NCBI GenBank assembly: GCA_946478755.1
Contig: CAMLDJ010000278.1
Coordinates: forward strand, 1 to 7,216
Source of the DNA: an uncultured Pedobacter sp.
GTDB lineage: Bacteria > Bacteroidota > Bacteroidia > Sphingobacteriales > Sphingobacteriaceae
Direction of reading: 5' to 3'
Length of the DNA stretch: 7,216 bases
Part shown: positions 1 through 6,147 of the stretch, one piece after another
How the letters are laid out: each line of letters begins with the position of its first letter
How positions within the stretch are numbered: position 1 is the stretch's first letter
Made by a program: the position numbers and the translations under genes
Notes under the pieces: model-generated
What the model was told of the DNA's origin: nothing
What the model saw: only the letters and a program-made list of their open reading frames with translations
Databases searched by the model: none

Positions 1-1944
1 TGCGCTGAACACATACCAGGCCGACATTTCACCGGCGTCATCCATTCCGGAAAGTGCAAGGCCCTCAGGACCAATGCCGTATAAATTGTTCAGGATGGTG
101 TCTATGATCTTTTGGGATTTTTCCGGTTTCCCTATAAAATAATAGGCGAAGGGCGCTTCATGATCCGGCTGGTTGCCATGACAGTATTGGCCAATCATCG
201 TCTCCACGTTTCTGGCTATATATTTGGGATTCCATGGCAAGGTAAACAAGGAATCCAGTTTTGACTCGAACTGCGCCGGTCCGCCGTACAATTCTATCAG
301 GCCGGGCATGTCATGAGGAGCGAAGAAGGATACCTGCCATGCATTTGCTTCCCGGTACATATACTCATAATACGGATATTGGGGGTTGAAATTTTTAATC
401 CAGTCGCCATTTTCCAACCTGCCCCTCATGAATCTTGTCGAGGGATCAAACATATTTCTGTAGTTCTTTGATCTCGCCATCAGGATCCTGTAGTTGGCAG
501 TATCGCCCAGCTTTTCAGCGAGCCTTGCAACGGAATAATCATCGTAGGCGTACTCCAAAGTTTTAGACACACCCGCCTTTCCTTTGGTTTCTACATGGGG
601 ATTAGCCACATCAGGATCCGATATATATCCTTTTTTAATGTATTCATCAACATATGGGCGTGCACCTGGCGATACATTTGCATTTTTTAAAAGAATTTTA
701 TAAGTGCCTTTAATATCGAAGTTGTCAATACCCCGCAAATAAGCTCCTGCAATGGAGGAAGCACCATGATCACCATGAAAAAATGTAGGTATGAACCCTG
801 TTTTATCACCAACATCTTTCATTGATTTGACTACATCGAGCGTAACCTGAGGGGAGATTAATCCCAAAAGCACATCCTTGTTCCGATAGGTATCCCACAA
901 CGACGGTTCGGTGTAGTAATTAAAATCACTTTTTACCACATTCTTTTTTGCATCTGTATATGCTCCGTTTACATCACTGCGTAAGGCCGGCCACAGCAGG
1001 GACCTGTATAAACAGGAATACAGCATTTGTTTTTGCTTTTCTGTACCACCTTTTACTTGTATGGAAGATAATATTTTTTCCCAGGTCGCGGTTCCTTCTT
1101 CTCTCACCTGGTTGAAGGATTTATCGCCGATCTCTTTCTCAAGGTTTTCTTTGGCATTTTCCACGCTGACGAAGGACAATCCTATTTTGAGTTCAACTGG
1201 TCCTTTGCTGTGATCCGAAAGATGAATTAAGGCAAAGCCCTTCCGGGATCCCTCGTTTTTCTTTTCTAGATTTTCAATCTCCGTATTGAGCCGGGCATAA
1301 AAATATATTTTTTCACCCGTTTGCTGATAGCCCTGCAGATCGGTGCTGCCGACTTGCGAAATCTCCCATTTTTCTACCCGGTTATTGGCCCTGGCAAGGT
1401 CAAATAGTACCTGCCGGTCGGTTTGTTTTTTATATTCGTACTTATGGAACCCGCACCTTAGTGTTGAGGTTAGGCTTACATTGATTTGATAATCATCCAG
1501 ATACACCTGGTAAAAACCTGGAGCAGCATTTTCGTTCTTATGGGAAAAACGGGAACCAAAGCTGCCTTCTTTACCGATCCTGTCAGATGTGTTTGACAGG
1601 GGTAAAACCGGAATGTTGCAGAGGTTCCAGTGGCCCTTGTTGGTATGTGTAAATCCATAGATCATATTGTCTTCATATTCATACCCGGCGCCGGAGCCAT
1701 ACTCCGTTATAGGACTCAGTTGCACCATGGCATTTGGCATAGAACTGCCAGGGAAAGTGAGCCCTGCCCAGGATCTCCAGCCTTCTGGCAGTTCATAGCC
1801 CAAAATCTTGGGATCAGTGAGTGGCGCCGTACCAATAAACGTATTTACATATTTAGTATAGTTCTTCTGGGCTTTACTCACATTAAAAGAGACGAGCAGA
1901 ATAATGAGTGTTGCGTTTAGAACATTTGCAATTCTGTTTTTCAT
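1..1944 (-). CDS. Secreted glycoside hydrolase family 92 (alpha-mannosidase type), C-terminus cut by window edge
   Basis: I translated 648 continuous codons from the ATG at 1944; no stop or frameshift occurs, and the frame is still open at base 1. Residues 1-25 form a signal peptide (KNR, hydrophobic stretch, then SKA before Gln26, no lipobox Cys), so export to the periplasm is likely. GH92 hallmarks follow in order: the N-terminal beta-sandwich with TFPGSSMPNAMVQLSP (about 63-78) and GFTHTNKGHWN (97-107), then the (alpha/alpha)6 part with SLWDTYR (348-354), EYAYDDY (463-469), FFAPHDMPGL (540-549), HGNQPDHE (589-596) and GMDDAGEMSAWYVFSA (633-648). GH92 enzymes are Ca2+-dependent exo-alpha-mannosidases of about 740-780 residues, so roughly 100-130 residues are missing. 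Oddly, the usual GNEP catalytic-acid motif reads GNQP (Gln592). The gene is monocistronic as far as visible and divergent from yjbQ. The family call is secure; the exact linkage cleaved is not. Confidence 0.95.
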   Translation of the reverse strand, partial: MKNRIANVLNATLIILLVSFNVSKAQKNYTKYVNTFIGTAPLTDPKILGYELPEGWRSWAGLTFPGSSMPNAMVQLSPITEYGSGAGYEYEDNMIYGFTHTNKGHWNLCNIPVLPLSNTSDRIGKEGSFGSRFSHKNENAAPGFYQVYLDDYQINVSLTSTLRCGFHKYEYKKQTDRQVLFDLARANNRVEKWEISQVGSTDLQGYQQTGEKIYFYARLNTEIENLEKKNEGSRKGFALIHLSDHSKGPVELKIGLSFVSVENAKENLEKEIGDKSFNQVREEGTATWEKILSSIQVKGGTEKQKQMLYSCLYRSLLWPALRSDVNGAYTDAKKNVVKSDFNYYTEPSLWDTYRNKDVLLGLISPQVTLDVVKSMKDVGDKTGFIPTFFHGDHGASSIAGAYLRGIDNFDIKGTYKILLKNANVSPGARPYVDEYIKKGYISDPDVANPHVETKGKAGVSKTLEYAYDDYSVARLAEKLGDTANYRILMARSKNYRNMFDPSTRFMRGRLENGDWIKNFNPQYPYYEYMYREANAWQVSFFAPHDMPGLIELYGGPAQFESKLDSLFTLPWNPKYIARNVETMIGQYCHGNQPDHEAPFAYYFIGKPEKSQKIIDTILNNLYGIGPEGLALSGMDDAGEMSAWYVFSA

Positions 1945-1956
1945 TTTGTTTAGGAA

Positions 1957-1986
1957 TTTGTGTGGTACCTCAAATATATAAAATTG
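1957..1986 (+). promoter_or_regulatory. Candidate promoter for yjbQ
   Basis: TTTG at 1957-1960 and TAAAATTG at 1979-1986 (seven of eight to TAnnTTTG) are separated by 18 bp, one base short of the usual 19-21 in Bacteroidota. The implied start is near 1993, giving a leader of about 67 nt that would contain the paired palindromes at 2018-2049. It overlaps the minus-strand -7 box of the divergent GH92 gene, so the two promoters would compete. This is a weak, pattern-only call. Confidence 0.25.
1971..1978 (-). promoter_or_regulatory. Candidate -7 box for the GH92 gene
   Basis: On the minus strand these bases read TATATTTG, an exact match to the Bacteroidota sigma-ABfr -7 consensus TAnnTTTG. It lies 26 bp before the ATG at 1944, giving a short leader of about 20 nt. 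No TTTG is present at the expected -33 distance (19-21 bp upstream), so this is only half of a promoter. AT-rich DNA gives such matches by chance. Confidence 0.35.
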
Positions 1987-2017
1987 ATGAAGATAAATTA
2001 GGGAATCTAAAAATGAC

Positions 2018-2049
2018 AAACATGTTTTAGAATGATCTTAAACATGTTA
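2018..2049. promoter_or_regulatory. Paired AAACATGTTT-type palindromes, possible operator or leader hairpin
   Basis: AAACATGTTT at 2018-2027 is a perfect 10-bp palindrome. A second copy, AAACATGTTA (2040-2049), shares its 8-bp palindromic core AACATGTT. The two sites start 22 bp apart, about two helical turns, as expected for two regulator dimers on one DNA face. Seen as RNA, AACATGTTT (2019-2027) and AAACATGTT (2040-2048) also form one inverted repeat with a 12-nt loop, ending 11 nt before the yjbQ start. Position is compatible with repression of yjbQ and perhaps activation of the divergent GH92 gene. The repeat is certain; its function is inferred. Confidence 0.5.
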
Positions 2050-2059
2050 AATTGCATTC

Positions 2060-2488
2060 ATGGAAATTTTTCAAAAAACACTGAGGCTTCGTGCAAGAAA
2101 AAGAGGATTTCATCTGATCACCGATGACGTTGTAGCCGCATTACCCGAAATTAAAGCATTAAAGACAGGGATTTGCCAGGTGTTTATTCAGCATACTTCG
2201 GCTTCACTCAGCATCAACGAAAATGCCGATCCGACAGTGCGGAAAGATTTTGAAATGTTTTTTAATAAGGCTGTTCCCGAAAACGATCCGGATTATGCAC
2301 ATGATTATGAAGGCGCTGATGACATGCCGGCACATTTAAAGTCTTCCATTTTAGGAAGTTCTGTAACAATACCCATCCGCAACGGGAAATTTGCTTTAGG
2401 CATATGGCAGGGTATTTATCTTTGTGAACATCGTGATCATGGTGGCGAACGAAATCTGGTGATAACTGCCTGGGGAAAAACTGATTAG
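2060..2488 (+). CDS. yjbQ: YjbQ family protein (UPF0047, secondary thiamine-phosphate synthase type)
   Basis: This is a 142-residue cytosolic protein of normal full length for YjbQ (about 130-140). The family signature is intact across the whole protein: QHTSASLSINENADP (44-58), VRKDFE (60-65), then EGADDMPAHLKSSILG (84-99) and LGIWQGIYLCEHRDHGGER (113-131). His45, His92, His124 and His127 are the conserved histidines clustered in the trimer's putative metal or active site. The E. coli homologue shows thiamine-phosphate synthase activity, but the physiological role of the family is unsettled, so the reaction should be taken as provisional. The ATG at 2060 is the only sensible start; no Shine-Dalgarno is visible, as is usual in Bacteroidota. 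A serine hydrolase follows 48 bp later on the same strand, so co-transcription is possible. The upstream palindrome pair may control it. Confidence 0.95.
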   Translation: MEIFQKTLRLRARKRGFHLITDDVVAALPEIKALKTGICQVFIQHTSASLSINENADPTVRKDFEMFFNKAVPENDPDYAHDYEGADDMPAHLKSSILGSSVTIPIRNGKFALGIWQGIYLCEHRDHGGERNLVITAWGKTD

Positions 2489-2536
2489 AATGATAACAAT
2501 GCACAGGCTTCATAACCCATAAAACAATAGATACTC

Positions 2537-3424
2537 ATGAAAAAAATACTCCTTGTATTGCTCTTGTTGCCATTCCTTGTATTTGCTCAGCAAGGGAAAA
2601 CAGATCATAAACTTGAAAAATCACTTGCGGAGCTTACCGGTGAATTTAAAGGTATGGCGGGAATCTACGTGATGAACCTCAAAACAGGAAAACAGGCTGC
2701 TATAAATGCCGACAGCATCTTTCCAACAGCCAGTATTGTTAAAGTGCCAATTCTCGTTGGCCTGTTTGATAAAATTGATAAAGGGGAGCTGAGCTATCAT
2801 CAGCCATTGATGTATCGTGATTCCATCAGGTACGGAGGTTCAGGGATTATGCAGTTTTTTAAAGATAGCTCGGCAACCGAACTCAGTGTGCTCGCAAACC
2901 TGATGATGACCTACAGTGACAATACCGCCTCCTTATGGAACCAGGAGCTGGCAGGAGGGGGCGCAAGGATCAATGAGCTCTTGCAACAATACGGACTAAA
3001 AGATACCCGTGTAAATTCCCGTACAAAAGGCAGGGAAGCCATATGGAAAATATATGGATGGGGGCAAACTACCCCCAGAGAAATGGCTGGGTTGCTGGTG
3101 AAAATCCGAAATGGAGAATTAATCAGCAAATCAGCCAGCGAAAGAATGTATCGCTTGATGACGAAAGGTTATTATGATGAAAATGCCTTGTCACAAATAC
3201 CACCGTTTGTCCAGGCAGCAGCAAAAAGTGGGTCTGTAAACGAATCCCGTTCAGAAGTAGTGCTGGTGAATGCACCACATGGCGATTATGTTTTTTATAT
3301 AGGCACAAAGAACATTAAGGACCAGCGCTGGACGCCCGAAAATGAAGCTGAGCAACTGATCAGGAAAGTATCTTTCCTGTTATGGGATCATTTTGAACCG
3401 GGTAGCAACTGGAAGCCCAATTAG
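2537..3424 (+). CDS. Exported class A beta-lactamase-related serine hydrolase
   Basis: The product has 295 residues. A signal peptide (1-17, KK then a Leu-rich core, cleavage at VFA before Gln18) directs it to the periplasm. The three boxes of the penicillin-recognising serine hydrolase fold are present: S66-I-V-K69 (nucleophile and general base Lys), S127-D-N129, and K230-S-G232 in place of KTG. The segment REAIWKIYGWGQTTP (166-180) occupies the place of the omega loop; Glu167 may be the counterpart of the class A deacylating Glu166, but the loop is shorter than in TEM-type enzymes and the alignment is uncertain. Length and order of motifs fit PF13354 (Beta-lactamase2). Many such Bacteroidota proteins have not been shown to confer resistance and could instead be peptidoglycan-linked peptidases or esterases, so I name it only as a serine hydrolase. 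It lies 48 bp after yjbQ and 68 bp before the ceramidase-like gene. Confidence 0.88.
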   Translation: MKKILLVLLLLPFLVFAQQGKTDHKLEKSLAELTGEFKGMAGIYVMNLKTGKQAAINADSIFPTASIVKVPILVGLFDKIDKGELSYHQPLMYRDSIRYGGSGIMQFFKDSSATELSVLANLMMTYSDNTASLWNQELAGGGARINELLQQYGLKDTRVNSRTKGREAIWKIYGWGQTTPREMAGLLVKIRNGELISKSASERMYRLMTKGYYDENALSQIPPFVQAAAKSGSVNESRSEVVLVNAPHGDYVFYIGTKNIKDQRWTPENEAEQLIRKVSFLLWDHFEPGSNWKPN

Positions 3425-3492
3425 GCGCCTGACAAAAATTATCTTGTTAAAACATTTGAAAATTTTGAAACGTTCTATATTAAAATTGACGA

Positions 3493-4197
3493 ATGATGAT
3501 AGCACAAATTCCACCAGATGGAGGACTGGCCTACGCGGAAACAAATTTAAGCCGGTTATTCCCTGAGCCCTTAAATGCAGTTACATCTGGTTTCTTTCTT
3601 TGCCTGGCGGTTTATTGGACGATTAAACTCCGGGGTAATTATAAACAACACCAGTACCTCACCGCCGCCCTTATTCTATTGTATATCGGCGGCGTCGGAG
3701 GAACGGTATATCATGGTTTACGTCAATGGACAATGTTCATTATGATGGACTGGCTGCCGATCATGTTACTCTGTGTATCTACTGGCATATATTTTCTGGC
3801 AAAGCTGATCAGGTGGTATTATGCGTTCGGAATTGTTTTTGTTTACATCGGCTTTCAGTTCTTTTTAAGGGATACGCTTTTCGGCCATGATCCTCATCGG
3901 TTTATTAATATCAATTATGCAATGATGGCCATGCTGGTCTTATTGCCGGTGTTTGGGTATCTCAAACATACAAAATGGCTGTATGGAAAATGGGTTGGAC
4001 TGGCCTTTCTTGCATTTGCCTGCGCCTTAACATTTCGTATTGCGGACAACTGGTTCTGGTTTAAATTCGGGACGCACTTCCTTTGGCATACTTTCGGTGC
4101 TATTGCTTCATTTTGTATGTTTAATTATATTTTTCTTGTTAATCAGCCCAGCCCTTTGTTGAAGAGCGATTCAGCTAACTTTATCCATGGTTCATGA
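3493..4197 (+). CDS. Seven-helix CREST-superfamily membrane hydrolase, alkaline-ceramidase-like
   Basis: This 234-residue protein has about seven hydrophobic segments (roughly 29-46, 55-72, 82-103, 107-126, 142-157, 166-185, 194-216). Residues match the alkaline ceramidase/PAQR/Per1 (CREST) plan: E16-x-N18 and E25-xx-N28 resemble the N-terminal Ca2+ site of alkaline ceramidases, His74 with Asp86 fits the helix 2-3 Zn/catalytic pair, and H195-FLW-H199 in the last helix gives the HxxxH zinc ligands. Asp185 precedes them. The conserved helix-2 Ser four residues before the His appears replaced (Gly70, with Thr71 adjacent). In ceramidases the substrate is ceramide; many Bacteroidota make dihydroceramides, so membrane lipid amide hydrolysis is plausible but unproven. 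Two adjacent ATGs (3493, 3496) could both serve as start. The 3' end overlaps the convergent VOC gene by 17 bp. Confidence 0.8.
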   Translation: MMIAQIPPDGGLAYAETNLSRLFPEPLNAVTSGFFLCLAVYWTIKLRGNYKQHQYLTAALILLYIGGVGGTVYHGLRQWTMFIMMDWLPIMLLCVSTGIYFLAKLIRWYYAFGIVFVYIGFQFFLRDTLFGHDPHRFININYAMMAMLVLLPVFGYLKHTKWLYGKWVGLAFLAFACALTFRIADNWFWFKFGTHFLWHTFGAIASFCMFNYIFLVNQPSPLLKSDSANFIHGS

Positions 4198-4840
4198 TCA
4201 GCTCAGTGATCCCACTTTCAGATTCGATGAGAACTTTTGTGGGTAATTCGTTTGCTGGTATATTTGTCGGGAACCAGTTACGGCCAGATGCTGATAAAAT
4301 AAGGAGACCGTAATCATCTCCAAGGACAGTAAACTTTTCGCGCGGAGGCTGTTTGGAAAACACCGGAATGTTGTATTGTGAGGAGAGCTTGCTGGCATAC
4401 GCAGGCACATGATCTGTAACCAATCCAATTTCACTTATGCATTCAATGGATCTTCCGGTAAACGGTTTTTGCGAGTCATTATTTATATCGTGACGGGCAA
4501 TCCATTCCATAACATTCCGGTTGTTGTCGTAAGAATAGATCGAATGGGCATTCCAGTTGGAAAAATCAGCTACTTTGCGCCCTTCAACAGGCAGTATTTC
4601 CACCCGTTGTTCCAGCCATTCCAGGCATTCAGGAATTTGATTTTGAGGAATATTAAAAGCGAAATGGTAAACCGGTCGTTCAATCAGATCAGTTTTTATA
4701 AAAGTGAAGGTGGATTCTCCGGCATAAAAACTGATTCGGGTTTCGTCTTTATGCCGGATCTTCAGCTTAAGTATTCCCTCATAAAACATTTTGGTACCGG
4801 CAATATCATTGCTACAGATCTCGATCTCCCTGATACGCAT
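4181..4840 (-). CDS. Two-domain VOC (glyoxalase/bleomycin-resistance fold) protein
   Basis: This 219-residue cytosolic protein carries an N-terminal VOC module: strand IREIEIC (3-9), helix IAGTKMFYEGILKL (13-26), strand VYHFAFNIP (57-65) and strand NVMEWIAR (109-116). His59 and Glu112 sit where VOC enzymes bind metal. A second, shorter half begins at EIGLVTDHV (137-145) and includes FTVLGDDYGLLILSASGR (170-187) and WFPT (189-192), giving the paired-domain layout common in this superfamily. VOC proteins include glyoxalases, dioxygenases, isomerases and drug-binding proteins; nothing here identifies the substrate. Its ATG lies 2 bp after the stop of the upstream MBL-fold gene, so the two are almost certainly co-transcribed and translationally coupled. 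The 3' end overlaps the ceramidase-like gene tail to tail. Confidence 0.85.
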   Translation of the reverse strand: MRIREIEICSNDIAGTKMFYEGILKLKIRHKDETRISFYAGESTFTFIKTDLIERPVYHFAFNIPQNQIPECLEWLEQRVEILPVEGRKVADFSNWNAHSIYSYDNNRNVMEWIARHDINNDSQKPFTGRSIECISEIGLVTDHVPAYASKLSSQYNIPVFSKQPPREKFTVLGDDYGLLILSASGRNWFPTNIPANELPTKVLIESESGITELIMNHG

Positions 4841-4842
4841 CT

Positions 4843-5601
4843 TTATTTCAGTGTCGGATACCAGTTACGCAACCTTACTTCAATGTTTTTATCACCGGCA
4901 TTCACCAGTCTTTTGAATGCATTTACATCTTGTCCACGGTAATGATATGGGTAAACAACTTTAGGTTTAAATGCCAGGACACCTTGTGCGGCAGCGTTGA
5001 CATCCATAGTATAAGGCAGGTTCATGCAAACGAATGCGATATCAATATTTTTTAAAGCTTTCATTTCGGGGGTGTCTGCAGTATCTCCTGAAACGTAAAT
5101 GTTTTTACCTCCAATTTTTAGGATATAACCATTCCCTCTTCCTTTGATGTGATAGTTTGCGTTTTCCGAACCTGGAAGGTTATACATAGGCACGGCAGAG
5201 ATAGTAATTCCTGCCAGTCTTGTCGTGTCGCCATTCTTTAAAATGATCAGTTTTTGCCTGCCGATCGACGCGGGTAACTTTTCGGCTACGGCCTGTGGAA
5301 CAATAAAGACTGTCTTTGTGGTATGGATGGCTTCGATTGTTTTAATATCAAAATGGTCGCCATGGATATCCGTAATAAGGATTACATCTGGCATCTGAAG
5401 TCCTTTAAATGCATCGGCGCCTCCGGTTGGATCAATGAAGATGTTTTTCTTCTGGTAAGTCAGCACCAAGGTAGCGTGGTTTATTGGCCGAATCGTCAGT
5501 TCGCCACCACTAACTTTTTCATGATCTGAAACGGCCTGTTGTGCCTGTGCAAACAATGTGATCGTAGATAGTATAAAAACAAATGCCGGTTTCAGTTTCA
5601 T
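4843..5601 (-). CDS. Exported metallo-beta-lactamase-fold hydrolase (UlaG-like)
   Basis: The product has 252 residues with a signal peptide (1-20, cleaved at AQA before Gln21), so it likely acts in the periplasm. The MBL fold is clear: NHATLVLTYQKKNIFIDP (41-58), the metal loop T77-D-I-H-G-D-H83, the strand ending SGDTAD (171-176, Asp173 as bridging ligand) and the last-ligand segment YPYHYRG (217-223, His220). His151 in the NYHIKGRGNGY stretch is a candidate additional ligand. The order resembles the UlaG-like/PF13483 group, which hydrolyses phosphoester or lactone bonds rather than beta-lactams. The first His of the canonical HxHxDH is Asp78 here. I recall TDIHGDH-type variants in Bacteroidota but could not check. 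Substrate is unknown. It is the first gene of a tight pair with the VOC gene (2-bp gap). Confidence 0.9.
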   Translation of the reverse strand: MKLKPAFVFILSTITLFAQAQQAVSDHEKVSGGELTIRPINHATLVLTYQKKNIFIDPTGGADAFKGLQMPDVILITDIHGDHFDIKTIEAIHTTKTVFIVPQAVAEKLPASIGRQKLIILKNGDTTRLAGITISAVPMYNLPGSENANYHIKGRGNGYILKIGGKNIYVSGDTADTPEMKALKNIDIAFVCMNLPYTMDVNAAAQGVLAFKPKVVYPYHYRGQDVNAFKRLVNAGDKNIEVRLRNWYPTLK

Positions 5602-5640
5602 AACGGGTTATTTTATGTTGATAGAAAATGTATCCTGACC

Positions 5641-5683
5641 CTTTCGGAGAAAGAGTAGGTGGACTGCTTTCGCGAATGCGAAA
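5641..5683. other. Two small tandem hairpins between two minus-strand genes
   Basis: CTTTC-gga-GAAAG (5641-5653) and TTTCGC-gaat-GCGAAA (5668-5683) are perfect 5- and 6-bp inverted repeats. They lie just downstream of the stop of the small membrane protein gene (5687) and upstream of the MBL-fold start (5601). Neither is followed by a T-run on the minus strand, so they are not standard intrinsic terminators. They might affect read-through or stabilise the processed ends of a joint transcript. Short stems like these can also arise by chance. Confidence 0.3.
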
Positions 5684-5686
5684 AAT

Positions 5687-5914
5687 TTAATACTGGCCGG
5701 TCCTTGAGTGGTTGCGCATGTATTCTTCAAAGATGCGTTCCCTGAAACGTTTATTTGCCGCTTTGCGCGTGTGTCTGGAATATCCCCAGATGAACAAGCC
5801 CCAGATTCCAAATGCAAGGCCATATGCTGCAGAAGGATTGCTCATGTTCATGGCGGCATAAAAGGAGCCAAAAGATATGAGGCAGGTGAGCAATAAATAT
5901 ATTGTCGCTTTCAT
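5687..5914 (-). CDS. Small two-helix membrane protein of unknown function
   Basis: The 75-residue product has two hydrophobic segments (about 4-21 and 30-45) separated by a short polar turn, then a strongly charged basic tail (RHTRKAANKRFRER, 47-60) ending in EEYMRNHSRTGQY. The positive-inside rule puts the tail in the cytoplasm. The first segment could alternatively be a signal peptide, but no clean cleavage site is seen. I do not recognise a family. Of the two overlapping minus-strand frames here, this one has the sensible membrane topology and ends just before an intergenic hairpin. It precedes the MBL-VOC pair by 85 bp on the same strand and could share a transcript. A TTTG-N20-TAAATTTA promoter-like match ends only 3 bp before its ATG. 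Confidence 0.6.
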   Translation of the reverse strand: MKATIYLLLTCLISFGSFYAAMNMSNPSAAYGLAFGIWGLFIWGYSRHTRKAANKRFRERIFEEYMRNHSRTGQY

Positions 5915-6147
5915 ACTTAAATTTACTTTTTTACAATGACCATAACAAAACAGAAACAGGATTGTTTTTCAACAAAATTATTTATTTTATGAATGTGAGT
6001 CCTAAACCTGATTTTTTTATTAGTATCTCTCCCAGCAATGTACTTATGTGGAATGTCAGCAGGTCTATAAATTGATATTAAAATGTCGGTTGTACACAAT
6101 ATATGTCCTTGAAAATCGTATTTATTAGGAGAGCGTTAATTTAGATG

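Noticed and set aside
1630..1920. 96-residue plus-strand frame within the GH92 gene
   Set aside because: It is antisense to the continuous GH92 frame, whose motifs are intact; a shadow.
3423..3430. AGGCGCCT palindrome at the end of the serine hydrolase gene as a terminator
   Set aside because: It is only 8 bp without a loop and has no T-run after it.
3455..3488. TTTG-N22-TAAAATTG as a promoter for the ceramidase-like gene
   Set aside because: The spacer is too long and the -7-like box ends 4 bp before the ATG, which would put the transcription start at or inside the gene.
4409..4942. 177-residue plus-strand frame opposite the VOC and MBL genes
   Set aside because: It is antisense to two well-supported domain proteins and its translation shows no domain; a shadow.
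5608..5823. 71-residue minus-strand frame overlapping the small membrane protein
   Set aside because: It lacks membrane topology or any domain and overlaps the more protein-like frame at 5687-5914; it is a shadow.
5918..5949. TTTG-N20-TAAATTTA (minus strand) as a firm promoter of the small membrane protein
   Set aside because: The -7-like box ends 3 bp before the ATG, so transcription would start at or after the start codon unless the true start lies downstream.
5989..6075. 28-codon plus-strand frame (starts MNVSPKPDFF) as a definite gene
   Set aside because: No similarity or Shine-Dalgarno, and chance frames of this size are frequent. It is kept only as part of the orphan-transcript finding.
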